A stretch of 64,000 bases of DNA, from positions 1 through 64,000 of the forward strand of contig NZ_JAAORB010000003.1 in assembly GCF_011601345.1 (NCBI RefSeq). The letters are read 5' to 3'. The DNA comes from Roseovarius gahaiensis (GTDB taxonomy: Bacteria > Pseudomonadota > Alphaproteobacteria > Rhodobacterales > Rhodobacteraceae). Below the pieces are notes generated by a model. The model saw only the letters and a program-made list of their open reading frames with translations. It had not been told where the DNA came from and did no database searches. How positions within the stretch are numbered: the first letter of the stretch is position 1; each line of letters opens with the position of its first letter. Made by a program: the position numbers and the translations under genes. Below, in pieces: positions 7,754-17,572 of this stretch.

Positions 7754-8362
7754 ATGTCCAAATTCCAGTTCCCTGAAAGCATCCGCAGCCGTCCTGTCTA
7801 TGGCACGCTAGAGCCGCGACCGGGCAAAGCGCATCTGATGATTGCCGATGCCGAAGGCGCCGAGGCGCTGATTGATCTGGCCGCCCAAGACGCCGATCTG
7901 ATCCACGCGGCGCATATCATTTACATCCCGAAAAACACTGGCGAGACCTATGTCGAGAAACTGCGCGCGCTTGCGCCTGCGCAGCTGTATGTCGGCCCCA
8001 GTTACGAGGCATCGGTGCCCCGTATCCGCCGGGTGCTGTCGGATGCGCATATGGGCCTGCAAATCTATCTGGCGGGCACCGAAGGCCTGATGGGCCAAGC
8101 CATGAACGAGGCGATGCACGCCGGCATTCCGCATAGTGCGGTGCAGACCGAACACCGCGGCTCGGTCGCGCGGCGGATGCAGTGCGTGCATTGCAAGGGT
8201 ATCACCGAAGACGTGATGACCGACCCTTTCGTGTGTTCACACTGCGGGCTGAACCTGTTTGTCCGCGATCACTATTCGCGCAGGCTGGCCGCGTTTCAAG
8301 GTGTCTGCGTCGATGCCGAAGACCCCGGCAATGTCCCCGAACCCGTGGAGTTGTACAAATGA
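7754..8362 (+). CDS. dmmA: Dimethylamine monooxygenase subunit A (zinc-ribbon protein)
   Basis: This product of about 202 residues ends in a four-cysteine zinc ribbon: CVHCKG, 13 residues, then CSHCGLN, followed by VRDHYSRRLAAFQGVC. The N-terminal part (RSRPVYGTLEPRPGKAHLMIAD) matches what is known of the DmmA N-domain. I prefer ATG 7754 (MSKFQFPES), preceded by GGGAG about 11 nt upstream; ATG 7736 would add six residues but lacks a binding site. DmmA is a required component of the heme-dependent dimethylamine monooxygenase. Its stop overlaps dmmB by 4 bp (ATGA). Confidence 0.87.
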   Translation: MSKFQFPESIRSRPVYGTLEPRPGKAHLMIADAEGAEALIDLAAQDADLIHAAHIIYIPKNTGETYVEKLRALAPAQLYVGPSYEASVPRIRRVLSDAHMGLQIYLAGTEGLMGQAMNEAMHAGIPHSAVQTEHRGSVARRMQCVHCKGITEDVMTDPFVCSHCGLNLFVRDHYSRRLAAFQGVCVDAEDPGNVPEPVELYK

Positions 8363-9345
8363 GTGCTGCCCCCCAAAAAACCAAAGCCGGCGCCGAGAAG
8401 ATCGACGTGACGGTCAGCGCAGTGGTCAAGCTGAACGCGCTTGTCACCCGGTTTGAATTTACCCGCACCGACGGCAAGGAGTTTCCGCCGTTTTCTGCAG
8501 GCGCGCATACAGTTGTCGAAATGAATGACGATGGTCGCACGCGCCTGAACCCCTATTCGCTGATGTCCGATCCGGCGGATCCGACGATCTATGCCATTTC
8601 CGTCCGCCGCGATGACGCAGGCCGGGGCGGATCGTTGTTCATGCATAACAACGTCAATGTCGGCGACCGCATGACGCTTAGCTATCCGGTCAACCTGTTC
8701 CCGCTGGACTTGCGCGGGCGCAAGCATGTCTTTCTTGCGGGCGGGATCGGGATCACCCCGTTCATGGCGATGATCGCCCATCTAGAGCGGATCAGCGCCC
8801 CGTGGGAAATGCACTATGCCTGCCGTAGCAAGGAGTTGGGCAGCTATGTTGACGAGCTGACAGGCAAATACCCCAGCAAGGTGCATGTCTATTTCGATGA
8901 CCAAGACCAGAAACTCCCGCTTGAGGATTTGCTGGATGGTCAGCCGCTTGGCACGCATGTGTATGTCTGCGGGCCCAAGGGGATGATCAATTGGGTCCAT
9001 AGCACAGCCGCCGCGCATGGTTGGCCGGAGGAGCACGTGCACTCCGAAGAGTTTCTGGCCCCGCAACCCGGCAAACCCTTCGAAGTGCGGCTGTGCAAAT
9101 CCGACATCACCATTCAGGTGGGCGAAAACGAAAGCCTGCTTGAAGCGATCGAGCGCTGCGGCGTCGAGGCACCGTTCCTGTGCCGGGGTGGGGCCTGCGG
9201 GCAATGCGAAACCGATGTTGTCGAGGCCGATGGCACATTCGACCACCGCGATCACTGGCTGGACGATGAAGAACACGCCAGCGGCAAGAAAATCATGCCC
9301 TGCGTCAGCCGCTTTGTCGGCAAAACCCTTGTGCTGGACCGGTAA
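8359..9345 (+). CDS. dmmB: Dimethylamine monooxygenase reductase subunit (flavin and 2Fe-2S)
   Basis: Starting at the ATGA overlap with dmmA, this 328-residue protein has a phthalate-dioxygenase-reductase layout: an N-terminal flavin domain (FPPFSAGAHTVVEM, NPYSLMSDPAD), a nicotinamide domain (HVFLAGGIGITPFMAMIAHL; YVCGPKGM) and a C-terminal plant-type ferredoxin (CRGGACGQCE plus a fourth Cys in MPCVSR). It passes NAD(P)H electrons to the heme subunit DmmC. Position between dmmA and dmmC and the 11-nt gap to dmmC fit a single translational unit. Confidence 0.9.
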   Translation: MSAAPQKTKAGAEKIDVTVSAVVKLNALVTRFEFTRTDGKEFPPFSAGAHTVVEMNDDGRTRLNPYSLMSDPADPTIYAISVRRDDAGRGGSLFMHNNVNVGDRMTLSYPVNLFPLDLRGRKHVFLAGGIGITPFMAMIAHLERISAPWEMHYACRSKELGSYVDELTGKYPSKVHVYFDDQDQKLPLEDLLDGQPLGTHVYVCGPKGMINWVHSTAAAHGWPEEHVHSEEFLAPQPGKPFEVRLCKSDITIQVGENESLLEAIERCGVEAPFLCRGGACGQCETDVVEADGTFDHRDHWLDDEEHASGKKIMPCVSRFVGKTLVLDR

Positions 9346-9356
9346 AGGAGAAAGCC

Positions 9357-10424
9357 ATGACCATTCAATTCAACAAGGAAACCTTTCGCGACGATTATTC
9401 GTTCCGAAATTCGGATTGGGCGATCAAACGCTTTCCGTTCCCGTTCCACGAAGACAGCTACATGTATTCTGTCAACATGGAACAACATCGCGGCGGGCCC
9501 GAAGGCTCGGTTTATGAAAAACGCTTTGACGTGGACGAGCATTATGTGTCCGAAATGCAAGACCGCGCCCTTGTGCTGGCGGACGATCCGCTGCGCTGCC
9601 AGTCGCTGCCGCATATGACGCTGGCGGGGTGGGACACGCTGGAACTGATCATGGTCAGCAAATCCGAGGATTACCCTGACCTGTTCGAACTGGACCGCGA
9701 CGGCGACCGCTGGCGGTGGATCAACAAGCCGATGGGCATCGACCATACTTTTACGTTTCTTGATGAAACCACGCTGCCATGCGGCCCGCTGGAATACATC
9801 ACCCGGCAGGCGCAGGGCGATTTTGCCGTGCTCGATCAGCGCAATGATATGCTGTATATGGATGCGGGCATGGTCACGACACAGGCCGATTGGAGCCTTG
9901 ATTTCGACATCGGCATGGATTTCTTTGAATGGCACGCGCCGGTGCCACTGGCGCATGAAATGGGCATTTTCAAGCGGGCGCTGAAATTCCTGCTCAACAT
10001 CCAGCAGGGCGCCCCGGCGCGTCGTCTGAACTGGACCATGACGGTCAATCCGCTGCTGGATACCAGCCCGGAAAACTATCACAAATGGGGCGTGCAAAAA
10101 GCGACGCTGACGCCAGACAACATCGGGGCCAAGCAGCATTTGCGCGTTGAATTGCAAACGTTCTACCGCTTGCCGCGCTCAAACGCGCTGTTGTTCCCGA
10201 TCCGCTGCTACCTGATCGCGTTTCAGGATATCGTCACCATCCCGAAATGGGGCCGCCGCCTGCATCGCGTGGTCCGCGATCTGCCCGAGGAGTTGGCCGA
10301 CTACAAAGGCTTTATCGACAACCGTCCACTGATGCTGGATTACCTGAGCAAATTCGATGATGGCCTGCCCACATCCGCCGGCGTATGGCCTGATCTGGAC
10401 ACAGAACCACCCCTTAGCAAATAA
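9357..10424 (+). CDS. dmmC: Dimethylamine monooxygenase catalytic subunit (heme-dependent oxidative N-demethylase)
   Basis: This 355-residue protein is of the HODM alpha-subunit type (formerly DUF3445). Recognisable stretches include HEDSYMYSVNMEQHRGG, LPHMTLAGWDTLELIM, VTTQADWSLDFDIGMDFFEWHAPVP, RLNWTM and HLRVELQTFYRLPRSNALLFPIRCYL. It oxidises dimethylamine to methylamine and formaldehyde with O2 and electrons from DmmB; the methylamine can enter the GmaS/Mgs route encoded on the other strand. AAAGGAG lies 8 nt upstream of the ATG. A strong terminator ends the operon. Confidence 0.9.
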   Translation: MTIQFNKETFRDDYSFRNSDWAIKRFPFPFHEDSYMYSVNMEQHRGGPEGSVYEKRFDVDEHYVSEMQDRALVLADDPLRCQSLPHMTLAGWDTLELIMVSKSEDYPDLFELDRDGDRWRWINKPMGIDHTFTFLDETTLPCGPLEYITRQAQGDFAVLDQRNDMLYMDAGMVTTQADWSLDFDIGMDFFEWHAPVPLAHEMGIFKRALKFLLNIQQGAPARRLNWTMTVNPLLDTSPENYHKWGVQKATLTPDNIGAKQHLRVELQTFYRLPRSNALLFPIRCYLIAFQDIVTIPKWGRRLHRVVRDLPEELADYKGFIDNRPLMLDYLSKFDDGLPTSAGVWPDLDTEPPLSK

Positions 10425-10442
10425 GACCCGACCAAACCAAAA

Positions 10443-10477
10443 CCGGCCACACCTTCGGGATGTGGCCGGTTTTTTTG
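10443..10477 (+). terminator. Intrinsic terminator after dmmC
   Basis: A 9-bp stem CCGGCCACA (10443-10451) / TGTGGCCGG (10461-10469) is followed by a run of seven or more T. It separates dmmC from the convergent regulator gene. Confidence 0.9.
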
Positions 10478-10493
10478 TGACCGCGGGGCAGGA

Positions 10494-11144
10494 TCAGGTT
10501 TTTTGCTGTGGATAACAGATAATCGACAGATACCGGATCGGCAATTCAACCAGACGCTCGGGCCCGTGCGGCGCGTCGGCATCAAAAAACAGCGTGTCTC
10601 CAGCTTCCATCGGATAGATTTCCTTGCCGTGCAGGTAATCGACCTTGCCTTCCAGCATATAAATCATCTCGATTCCGCTGTGCTGGAACGTGTTGAACGT
10701 GTCGGACTCCTTGGTTAGCGTCAGCAGATACGGCTCGACGATCACGCCGCTGGCATTCGATCCGATATGCCCCAGCAGGTTGTATTGATGCCCGGCGCGG
10801 GTGCCATCCCGTTCAATCTCGACGCCTTCACCGGCCTTTGTCAGAATGGCCTCGCGTTTTTCTTCGTATCCCCGGAAGAAAGCAGTCAGCGGCACCGACA
10901 GGGCATCGGCCAATGTTTGCAGCGTGGTCAGCGACGGCGAGGTGTTGCCGTTTTCAATCTTTGACAACATGCCGATGGACAGGTCCGTCAGCCGCGACAA
11001 CTCGGCCACGGTGATCCCCTGTTGCTTGCGAAAGGCGCGCACCTCTCGGCCGATGGCGACCTCAAGCACTTTTTCACGTTCTTCGCGCAGGCGGTGCGGG
11101 TCTTGATCAAGTTTGGTCACAGGCGGGGGCGCGACAGCGGTCAT
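10494..11144 (-). CDS. XRE-family regulator with cupin sensor domain
   Basis: In this 216-residue protein an HTH_3 domain spans about 30-86 (RKQQGITVAELSRLTDLSIGMLSKIENGNTSPSLTTLQTLA). A cupin_2 domain spans about 130-212 (FQHSGIEMIYMLEGKVDYLHG, MEAGDTLFFDADAPHGPE). Such regulators sense small amine- or amino-acid-derived ligands through the cupin barrel. Placed at the end of the dmm operon and convergent with it, this one is the natural candidate regulator of the methylated-amine cluster. The target sites are not proven; the 20-bp-period repeats in the amtB-dmmD region are candidates. Confidence 0.87.
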   Translation of the reverse strand: MTAVAPPPVTKLDQDPHRLREEREKVLEVAIGREVRAFRKQQGITVAELSRLTDLSIGMLSKIENGNTSPSLTTLQTLADALSVPLTAFFRGYEEKREAILTKAGEGVEIERDGTRAGHQYNLLGHIGSNASGVIVEPYLLTLTKESDTFNTFQHSGIEMIYMLEGKVDYLHGKEIYPMEAGDTLFFDADAPHGPERLVELPIRYLSIICYPQQKT

Positions 11145-11379
11145 GGAGTGTCCTCAAACAGTCTGGCCGCCATCAGCGGCGTATAAGGTGTTACGCAATT
11201 TGAATATTCGCAAAGATATATATTTTCTTCATCTGAGTAAACATTGTGCGCTGTCAGGGGCCTGATACGTAGCGTCACCCTTTGTGGGCCTGTAAATCTT
11301 GCCCGAAGGCGCGTTTTCAAAAGGCCCACCTGCGACGGGCAGGGGTGTGGTGTGTGGTCACAGCGTGCGGAATGCGGGA

Positions 11380-11784
11380 TCACTCGTCTTTCAAAAGACG
11401 GTCGGCCTTTTTGCGCACCAAAACGGTGCGCAGGTCATGCATCGCCAACAACAGCGCGTCGGTGACGTTGTCCAATTGCTCGTCCGTGGCGCGCGATTGC
11501 GCCCAGTGGGTGGTTTGGTTCAGGTAGTCAACGGCGCGGTGGATGTCGTCGATATCGCGCGCGGCCAGCAGCTCGATGCGCTCGTCCATCCATTCTTTGA
11601 TGATGTTCAGATCTTCTTTTGACAATTCCCGGTCGCCATGCGGCTTGATCTGGCCGTTGCGCGTGTTGACCACCGCAATTTGATCCATATCGATCCGCCG
11701 CTGCCGATTTTCAGTATCTACGCGGAATACGAAAGCGCCGTTTTCGCGCACTCTGAAATAATAATCCGGCAAGTCTCCGGCCAT
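11380..11784 (-). CDS. Conserved hypothetical protein
   Basis: This 134-residue soluble protein starts MAGDLPDYYFRVRENGAFVFRVDTENRQRRIDMDQIAVVN. The first 50 residues look like a small beta domain. The rest is helical and strongly charged (LSKEDLNIIKEWMDERIELLAARDIDDIHRAVDYLNQTTHWAQS), ending in a basic tail. No family is recognised. It lies 17 nt downstream of the aspartate aminotransferase on the same strand and is probably co-transcribed with it. Confidence 0.75.
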   Translation of the reverse strand: MAGDLPDYYFRVRENGAFVFRVDTENRQRRIDMDQIAVVNTRNGQIKPHGDRELSKEDLNIIKEWMDERIELLAARDIDDIHRAVDYLNQTTHWAQSRATDEQLDNVTDALLLAMHDLRTVLVRKKADRLLKDE

Positions 11785-11801
11785 CGTCCCCGCCCTTACT
11801 G

Positions 11802-13061
<1,260 letters not shown>

Positions 13062-13099
13062 TCAAGCACCCTGCACGGATGACGCGAAAGGATACCGAG

Positions 13100-13504
13100 A
13101 TGAACGAGAATTCCACCGAAGGCTGGTTCGACCCCGATGCAACCACATTTGGCGACCGTGTTGCTGGTGCGCGCGAACAGGCCGGGATGACGCAGCAGGA
13201 ATTGGCCAAGCGCCTTGGCGTCAAGCTGAAGACGCTGAAGGGTTGGGAAAACGATCTGAGCGAGCCGCGCGCCAACAAGCTGTCGATGATGGCGGGGCTG
13301 TTGAACGTGTCGCTGCTGTGGCTGCTGTCGGGCGAGGGCAATGGCCCAGATGCCCCCTCGGACGAGGGTGAACTGTCGCGCGATGTGACAGAAATGCTCA
13401 CCGAAATCCGCGATATCCGCACGCATCTGATCCAGTATACCGACCGCTTGGGCCGGCTGGAAAAAAGCCTGCGCTCCAAACTTAAGGATGAGGCCAGTGG
13501 CTGA
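13100..13504 (+). CDS. XRE-type helix-turn-helix protein
   Basis: In this 134-residue protein an HTH spans about 16-70 (FGDRVAGAREQAGMTQQELAKRLGVKLKTLKGWENDLSEPRANKLSMMAGLLNVS). An acidic linker and a C-terminal coiled coil (TEMLTEIRDIRTHLIQYTDRLGRLEKSLRSKL) probably serve in oligomerisation. ATG 13100 is chosen because GAAAGGA lies 7 nt upstream. It overlaps the next gene (sdhE) by 17 nt, so the two are translationally coupled. The target genes are unknown. Confidence 0.85.
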   Translation: MNENSTEGWFDPDATTFGDRVAGAREQAGMTQQELAKRLGVKLKTLKGWENDLSEPRANKLSMMAGLLNVSLLWLLSGEGNGPDAPSDEGELSRDVTEMLTEIRDIRTHLIQYTDRLGRLEKSLRSKLKDEASG

Positions 13505-13760
13505 AGATCGTCAGACCCGTGTGAAGCGTTTGTATATGCGGTCGATACGGCGGGGCATCAAGGAGATGGACATCATCCTGCGCCGCTATGCGGACGCCCG
13601 TCTTGACGCGTTGCCCGAGGCGCAATTGGACATTTATGATCAGTTGTTGTCGGAAAACGATCAAGATCTTTATCAATGGGTGACGGGGCAGGTGACGGCC
13701 CCCGATCCTTTTGCGGCCCTGATCGCCGAGATCGCCGAAGTCTCGGATGCCTCCCGGTAA
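13488..13760 (+). CDS. sdhE: Succinate dehydrogenase assembly factor (flavinylation factor)
   Basis: This small SdhE/Sdh5 family protein has 90 residues from ATG 13488, or 87 from GTG 13497. The diagnostic core is RSIRRGIKEMDIILRRYADARL, with the RGxxE motif needed for covalent FAD attachment to SdhA, followed by YDQLLSENDQDLYQWVTGQ. Either start is possible; AAGGATGAGG just upstream favours the GTG. It is cytoplasmic, acts on the SDH flavoprotein, and overlaps the XRE gene. Confidence 0.88.
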   Translation: MRPVAEDRQTRVKRLYMRSIRRGIKEMDIILRRYADARLDALPEAQLDIYDQLLSENDQDLYQWVTGQVTAPDPFAALIAEIAEVSDASR

Positions 13761-13866
13761 TCCCGCGTCAAAATAAATCGCATTTTAGCCGTCTTTGCTG
13801 CGGTTTACGGATTTTTCGCCATTTTCACTCAGTGTCTGTGCCAACATGCACCGCACGGAGATGAAA

Positions 13867-14364
13867 ATGACTTTGCAAACACCGATGAAGTCCCCTGATC
13901 TTCAGGGGTTCATGGCTGGGTATCTTGAGGCGCTATCGCTGGTGGAACGGCTGCACCGGCTGTTGCTGGATGTGATCAAGGATGAATTCGAACGGGTCGG
14001 TGTTCTGGAGGTGAACGCGGTTCAGGCGCTGTTGATGTTCAATATCGGCGATAACGAAGTGACCGCCGGTGAACTCAAGACACGCGGATATTATCAGGGC
14101 AGCAACGTCAGCTATAACCTCAAGAAACTGGTGGACATGGGGTATATGCACCACCAGCGCTGCGAGATTGACCGCCGGTCCGTGCGGGTGCGGCTGACGG
14201 CGCGTGGCCGCGAGGTGCGCGATGTCGTCGCCGATCTGTTCGAGCGGCATGCCGACGGTTTGCAAGGCAAGGGGGTTCTGGGCACTGATGGAATTGATCA
14301 GATCACCGCCGCGCTGCGCCGAGTGGAACGTTACTGGACCGATCAAATCCGATATATCTACTGA
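13867..14364 (+). CDS. ldtR: LdtR-type winged-helix (MarR family) regulator
   Basis: This protein of about 165 residues is a winged-helix protein of the MarR/LdtR group. After a helical N-terminus (LEALSLVERLHRLLLDVIKDEFERVG) come VNAVQALLMFNIGDNEVTAGELKTRGYYQGSNVSYNLKKLVDMGYMHHQRCEIDRRSVRVRLTARG, the recognition helix and wing. The C-terminus forms the dimer helices. LdtR regulators in Rhizobiales/Rhodobacterales control L,D-transpeptidase and osmotic-stress genes. ATG 13867 is preferred over 13861 because CGGAG lies 6 nt upstream. It converges on the DUF1194 gene with no gap. Confidence 0.85.
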   Translation: MTLQTPMKSPDLQGFMAGYLEALSLVERLHRLLLDVIKDEFERVGVLEVNAVQALLMFNIGDNEVTAGELKTRGYYQGSNVSYNLKKLVDMGYMHHQRCEIDRRSVRVRLTARGREVRDVVADLFERHADGLQGKGVLGTDGIDQITAALRRVERYWTDQIRYIY

Positions 14365-15099
14365 TCATCGTCCAGCGGCCCGGCCCGCATCCGATAGTGC
14401 CGGGCTGGCCACTTCGCGCAGTAGCTTGCGGCGCATGGCACGCGCGACATCGTCAAAGTCCTGCGCCGTTTCCACAAACGCGCCGCGCCCACGGATGACA
14501 TGCGCTTGAAAATACGCCTCAAGCGTTTTCACGTTGCTCAGATCCTTAGTTGTGTTGGCCCGGCTATTCGGCCCGATCACCAAAGCGTTGATCGTGATGT
14601 CGCCCAGATCGGCATCGGCGATATCGCGGGGATGCGGCCCGCGATTGGCCGGGCCATCGCCCGAGATATCCAGCGTTTTTTGCCAACAGTCGGGCTGCCG
14701 CGCCAACAGCTCGGCCCCGTGCAGCATTGCCGTTCCAATTGCCGTGGCGGGGTCATCATACAGGCTGGTCGTGGTCTCAAGCCGCTGTGCGATCCGGTCC
14801 AGATCATCGGCGTTTTCAATGGCTTGCCAGCCCGCCAATATCCGTTGTTGTCCCTGTCCGGCCCACTCGTAGACCAGCAGGCGCACGGGCACCTGTGGCA
14901 TCGCCAGAAACGCCCGCCTGACGTCGGGATCGCGCAACGCCGATGCCACACCATCCAGTTGCAACCGGTATTCGCGCCCATCGACCGAGCCTGAAACATC
15001 CACCCCAAGCGCCAGCGCCTGACGGCACTGCGCCTGCGCGGCCGAAACGCTTAGCCCAAGCGCAAAAGCGATCAGCGCAATCAGGCCCCGCCCCGTCAT
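14365..15099 (-). CDS. DUF1194 secreted von Willebrand A-like protein, copy 2
   Basis: This 244-residue protein has a cleavable signal peptide (LIALIAFALGLSVSAAQA, cut before QCRQAL). The mature part is a vWA-like domain with a MIDAS DxSxS (DVSGSVD) and a second conserved DISGDGPANRG. The C-terminal HVIRGRGAFVETAQDFDDVARAM is characteristic of DUF1194. The biochemical role of this family is not established; the MIDAS suggests metal-dependent protein binding in the periplasm. It overlaps its upstream paralogue by 4 bp (ATGA). Confidence 0.85.
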   Translation of the reverse strand: MTGRGLIALIAFALGLSVSAAQAQCRQALALGVDVSGSVDGREYRLQLDGVASALRDPDVRRAFLAMPQVPVRLLVYEWAGQGQQRILAGWQAIENADDLDRIAQRLETTTSLYDDPATAIGTAMLHGAELLARQPDCWQKTLDISGDGPANRGPHPRDIADADLGDITINALVIGPNSRANTTKDLSNVKTLEAYFQAHVIRGRGAFVETAQDFDDVARAMRRKLLREVASPALSDAGRAAGR

Positions 15100-15830
15100 C
15101 CCGGTGCGCCTTCTGCAGGCCTCGGACCTGCGCCCAGAACCATATCGTTGATCTCACGATATAATTTGCGGGCCATGGCGGCTTCGAAATCCTCAAAGCC
15201 GGTGGCCACCTCAACAAAGGCATTGCGCCCTCGGATCACTTGGCTGCGGTAGAAATCCAGAACCTCGGGGTCATGCCCCAAAATGACCAGGCCATTCACC
15301 GTGACGCCCGACAGTGGGAAATGCTTGTAGGCCAGACGCGGGCCGAACCCTTCGTTGTTCACCCCGTCGCCCGATACATCAATCACCCGGCGCGCGCAGT
15401 CTGGGCCGCGCTGCAACATCTGCGCGCCGTAACCCAAACCATAGCCCATAGCCGTCGGGTGCATCCGCTCGGCCCTGTCCCCCCGGGCCAGTGCCGCCAC
15501 CGCCCGGTCGATATCATCCGGGCCGCGCAGTGCCAGCCAATCCAGCAGAACCCGCTGCTTGTAGCGCCCACTCCATTCATACGCGGCCAGCGCCACATAC
15601 CCCTGACCGCCCTGCAAAATTGCATGCCGCACGTCCGGCGCGTTCAACGCCACCGCCAACCCGGTGCGTTGCAGGCGGTATTCCACGTCATCCACCGATG
15701 ACGACATATCCACCGCCAATACCAACGCAAGACGACAGGCCGCCCCGGCAAACCCCGCCCAGACGGCCCAGACCAGCCCGGACAGGGCGGCCAGTCTTAC
15801 CAATGGCCCGTGTTTTCCATGCTGGCCCAT
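15096..15830 (-). CDS. DUF1194 secreted von Willebrand A-like protein, copy 1
   Basis: This 244-residue paralogue of the following gene has a hydrophobic signal segment (LVRLAALSGLVWAVWAGFAGAA), MIDAS DMSSSVDD, DVSGDGVNNEG and HVIRGRNAFVE-like SQVIRGRNAFVEVATGFEDFEAAM. I set ATG 15830 (MGQHGKHGP). The start lies 34 nt inside the upstream glyoxalase gene, so translation is coupled in the order gloA, DUF1194-1, DUF1194-2. Identical domain order and length show that the two DUF1194 genes arose by tandem duplication. Confidence 0.84.
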   Translation of the reverse strand: MGQHGKHGPLVRLAALSGLVWAVWAGFAGAACRLALVLAVDMSSSVDDVEYRLQRTGLAVALNAPDVRHAILQGGQGYVALAAYEWSGRYKQRVLLDWLALRGPDDIDRAVAALARGDRAERMHPTAMGYGLGYGAQMLQRGPDCARRVIDVSGDGVNNEGFGPRLAYKHFPLSGVTVNGLVILGHDPEVLDFYRSQVIRGRNAFVEVATGFEDFEAAMARKLYREINDMVLGAGPRPAEGAPG

Positions 15831-16225
15831 GGCTCTTGCGGCTCTTGCGCATCGCCCTGTTGCAACAGCTCGATCGAGATATTGTCGGGGCTGCGCACAA
15901 AGGCCATGCGCCCGTCGCGGGGGGGGCGATTGATGGTCACGCCATTGTCCTGCAAATGCTGGCACATGGCATAGATATCCTCGACCTCATAGGCCAGATG
16001 CCCGAAATGGCGGCTGTCCGAGGGCAGCCCCTCATCGCCATCCCAGTTCCATGTCAGCTCCACCGGGCATTCTTCTTGGCCCTCGGGGGCCATGAACACC
16101 AAAGTGAAGCGCCCCGCCTCGACGTCGATGCGCCGGGTCTCTTTCAGACCCAGAAGGGCGTAGAATTTCATGCTTTCGTCAAGGTCCTTCACTCGGACCA
16201 TCGTATGCAGATACCTGATGCGCAT
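15797..16225 (-). CDS. gloA: Glyoxalase I (lactoylglutathione lyase)
   Basis: This 142-residue VOC-fold protein starts MRIRYLHTMVRVKDLDESMKFYALLGLKETRR. Metal ligands are recognisable as His7 (YLHTMVRV), Glu (CPVELTWNW), His (FGHLAYEVEDIY) and Glu (NISIELLQQG). It isomerises the hemithioacetal of methylglyoxal and glutathione. An unusual feature is the 34-nt overlap of its 3' end with the downstream DUF1194 gene. Confidence 0.9.
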   Translation of the reverse strand: MRIRYLHTMVRVKDLDESMKFYALLGLKETRRIDVEAGRFTLVFMAPEGQEECPVELTWNWDGDEGLPSDSRHFGHLAYEVEDIYAMCQHLQDNGVTINRPPRDGRMAFVRSPDNISIELLQQGDAQEPQEPWASMENTGHW

Positions 16226-16390
16226 TATATGCCTCCGTTCATATAGTTCCCTGTCACAATAGACCCGCGCCGCCACATGTCGAGCCGCGCGCGCGAATCT
16301 GCGTGTGCCGCACCCGATATTGCCGTTTCCACTCGGATGCCCCGCAAGATATAGTGACCTCCGACTCGCGTCGCATCGAAAGGATTCGCC

Positions 16391-17296
16391 ATGCCCCTGA
16401 CCCCTGACCAACAGGCCGAAATCGACACCCTGCGCAGCCAGCCGCAAGACACCCTGCGCGCCGTGTCGCCAGGGATGGAACGCCATCTATACACCGCGTA
16501 TCCGGTGCTGGACCACGGGTTTGTGCGGGTGGTCGATTACATGGGCGACGATGCTGCCATCTGTCAGGCCGCGCGCGTCAGTTACGGCAAGGGCACCAAA
16601 TCGGTCAGCAATGACGAGGGGCTGATCCGCTACCTTATGCGCCACTGGCATTCGACCCCGTTCGAGATGTGCGAGATCAAGCTGCACGTCAAACTGCCGG
16701 TATTCGTGGCCCGCCAATGGATCCGCCACCGCACCGCCAACGTCAATGAATACTCGGCGCGGTATTCGATCCTTGATCGTGAATTCTATATTCCGGCCCC
16801 CGATGCACTGGCCGCGCAATCGACCACCAACAATCAGGGGCGGGGCGCCGCGCTTGAGGGCGAGGAAGCCGACCGCGTGCTGCGCATCCTGCAAGACGAC
16901 GCGATGCGCTGCTATGACAATTACGAGGCGATGATCTCCGAGGACGGGCAACAGGGGCTGGCGCGCGAACTGGCCCGCATGAACCTGCCCGCCAATATCT
17001 ATACGCAATGGTATTGGAAGGTCGATCTGCACAACCTGTTGCATTTCCTGCGCCTGCGCGCCGATACCCACGCCCAATACGAAATCCGCGTTTATGCCGA
17101 TGAAATCTGCAAAATCGTCGCCGATTGGGTGCCCGCCGCCTATCGCGCCTTCGAAGATTACCGCATGGGTGGTGCAAACCTGTCGGCCAAGGGCCTCGAC
17201 TGCATCCGCCGGATGCTGAAGGGCGAAGAGGTGACCCAAGAAAGCTCGGGCATGAGCAAGGGCGAGTGGCGCGAGTTTCAGGAGTTGGTGGGCTAG
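16391..17296 (+). CDS. thyX: Flavin-dependent thymidylate synthase
   Basis: This 301-residue ThyX carries the signature [15 protein letters not shown] at residues 112-126 (family pattern RHRxxSxNExSxRY). [32 protein letters not shown] supplies substrate- and FAD-binding residues. It converts dUMP to dTMP using methylene-tetrahydrofolate and FADH2. The start ATG 16391 has AAAGGA about 10 nt upstream. It is divergent from gloA and monocistronic. Confidence 0.93.
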   Translation: MPLTPDQQAEIDTLRSQPQDTLRAVSPGMERHLYTAYPVLDHGFVRVVDYMGDDAAICQAARVSYGKGTKSVSNDEGLIRYLMRHWHSTPFEMCEIKLHVKLPVFVARQWIRHRTANVNEYSARYSILDREFYIPAPDALAAQSTTNNQGRGAALEGEEADRVLRILQDDAMRCYDNYEAMISEDGQQGLARELARMNLPANIYTQWYWKVDLHNLLHFLRLRADTHAQYEIRVYADEICKIVADWVPAAYRAFEDYRMGGANLSAKGLDCIRRMLKGEEVTQESSGMSKGEWREFQELVG

Positions 17297-17316
17297 GGCC
17301 CATCGACGACCCGTAG

Positions 17317-17396
17317 GGTGCGCATTCATGCGCACCGCTCACCCTCGACAATCCGCGCCAAAGCCGCCGCGTGGGGGCGCGTCGGCTTTGGCGCGG
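17317..17396. repeat. REP-like palindromes downstream of thyX
   Basis: There are two perfect inverted repeats. GGTGCGCAT (17317-17325) / ATGCGCACC (17328-17336) has a 2-nt loop. A 14-bp stem CCGCGCCAAAGCCG (17353-17366) / CGGCTTTGGCGCGG (17383-17396) has a 16-nt loop. The first resembles dispersed GTAGGGTGCGC-type palindromes that I recall from Rhodobacteraceae intergenic regions. They occupy much of the 276-bp gap before the next gene and may act as terminators or mRNA stabilisers. Confidence 0.65.
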
Positions 17397-17572
17397 CGGG
17401 CCTGCGGCCCTCGCGTCCGCGCATTTGGGTAAGCGTGGTCAATTAGCCCCACACGCTCAGATTGTTTCGCCCTCGCGCCTGTCCGGCCGCAAAAGGTTTG
17501 ACAGAAGCGGGGGACCGGGTACCATTATAATCAGTGTCCCGATTTTGTCCGAGTGTTTTCAAGAGGTTCCCT

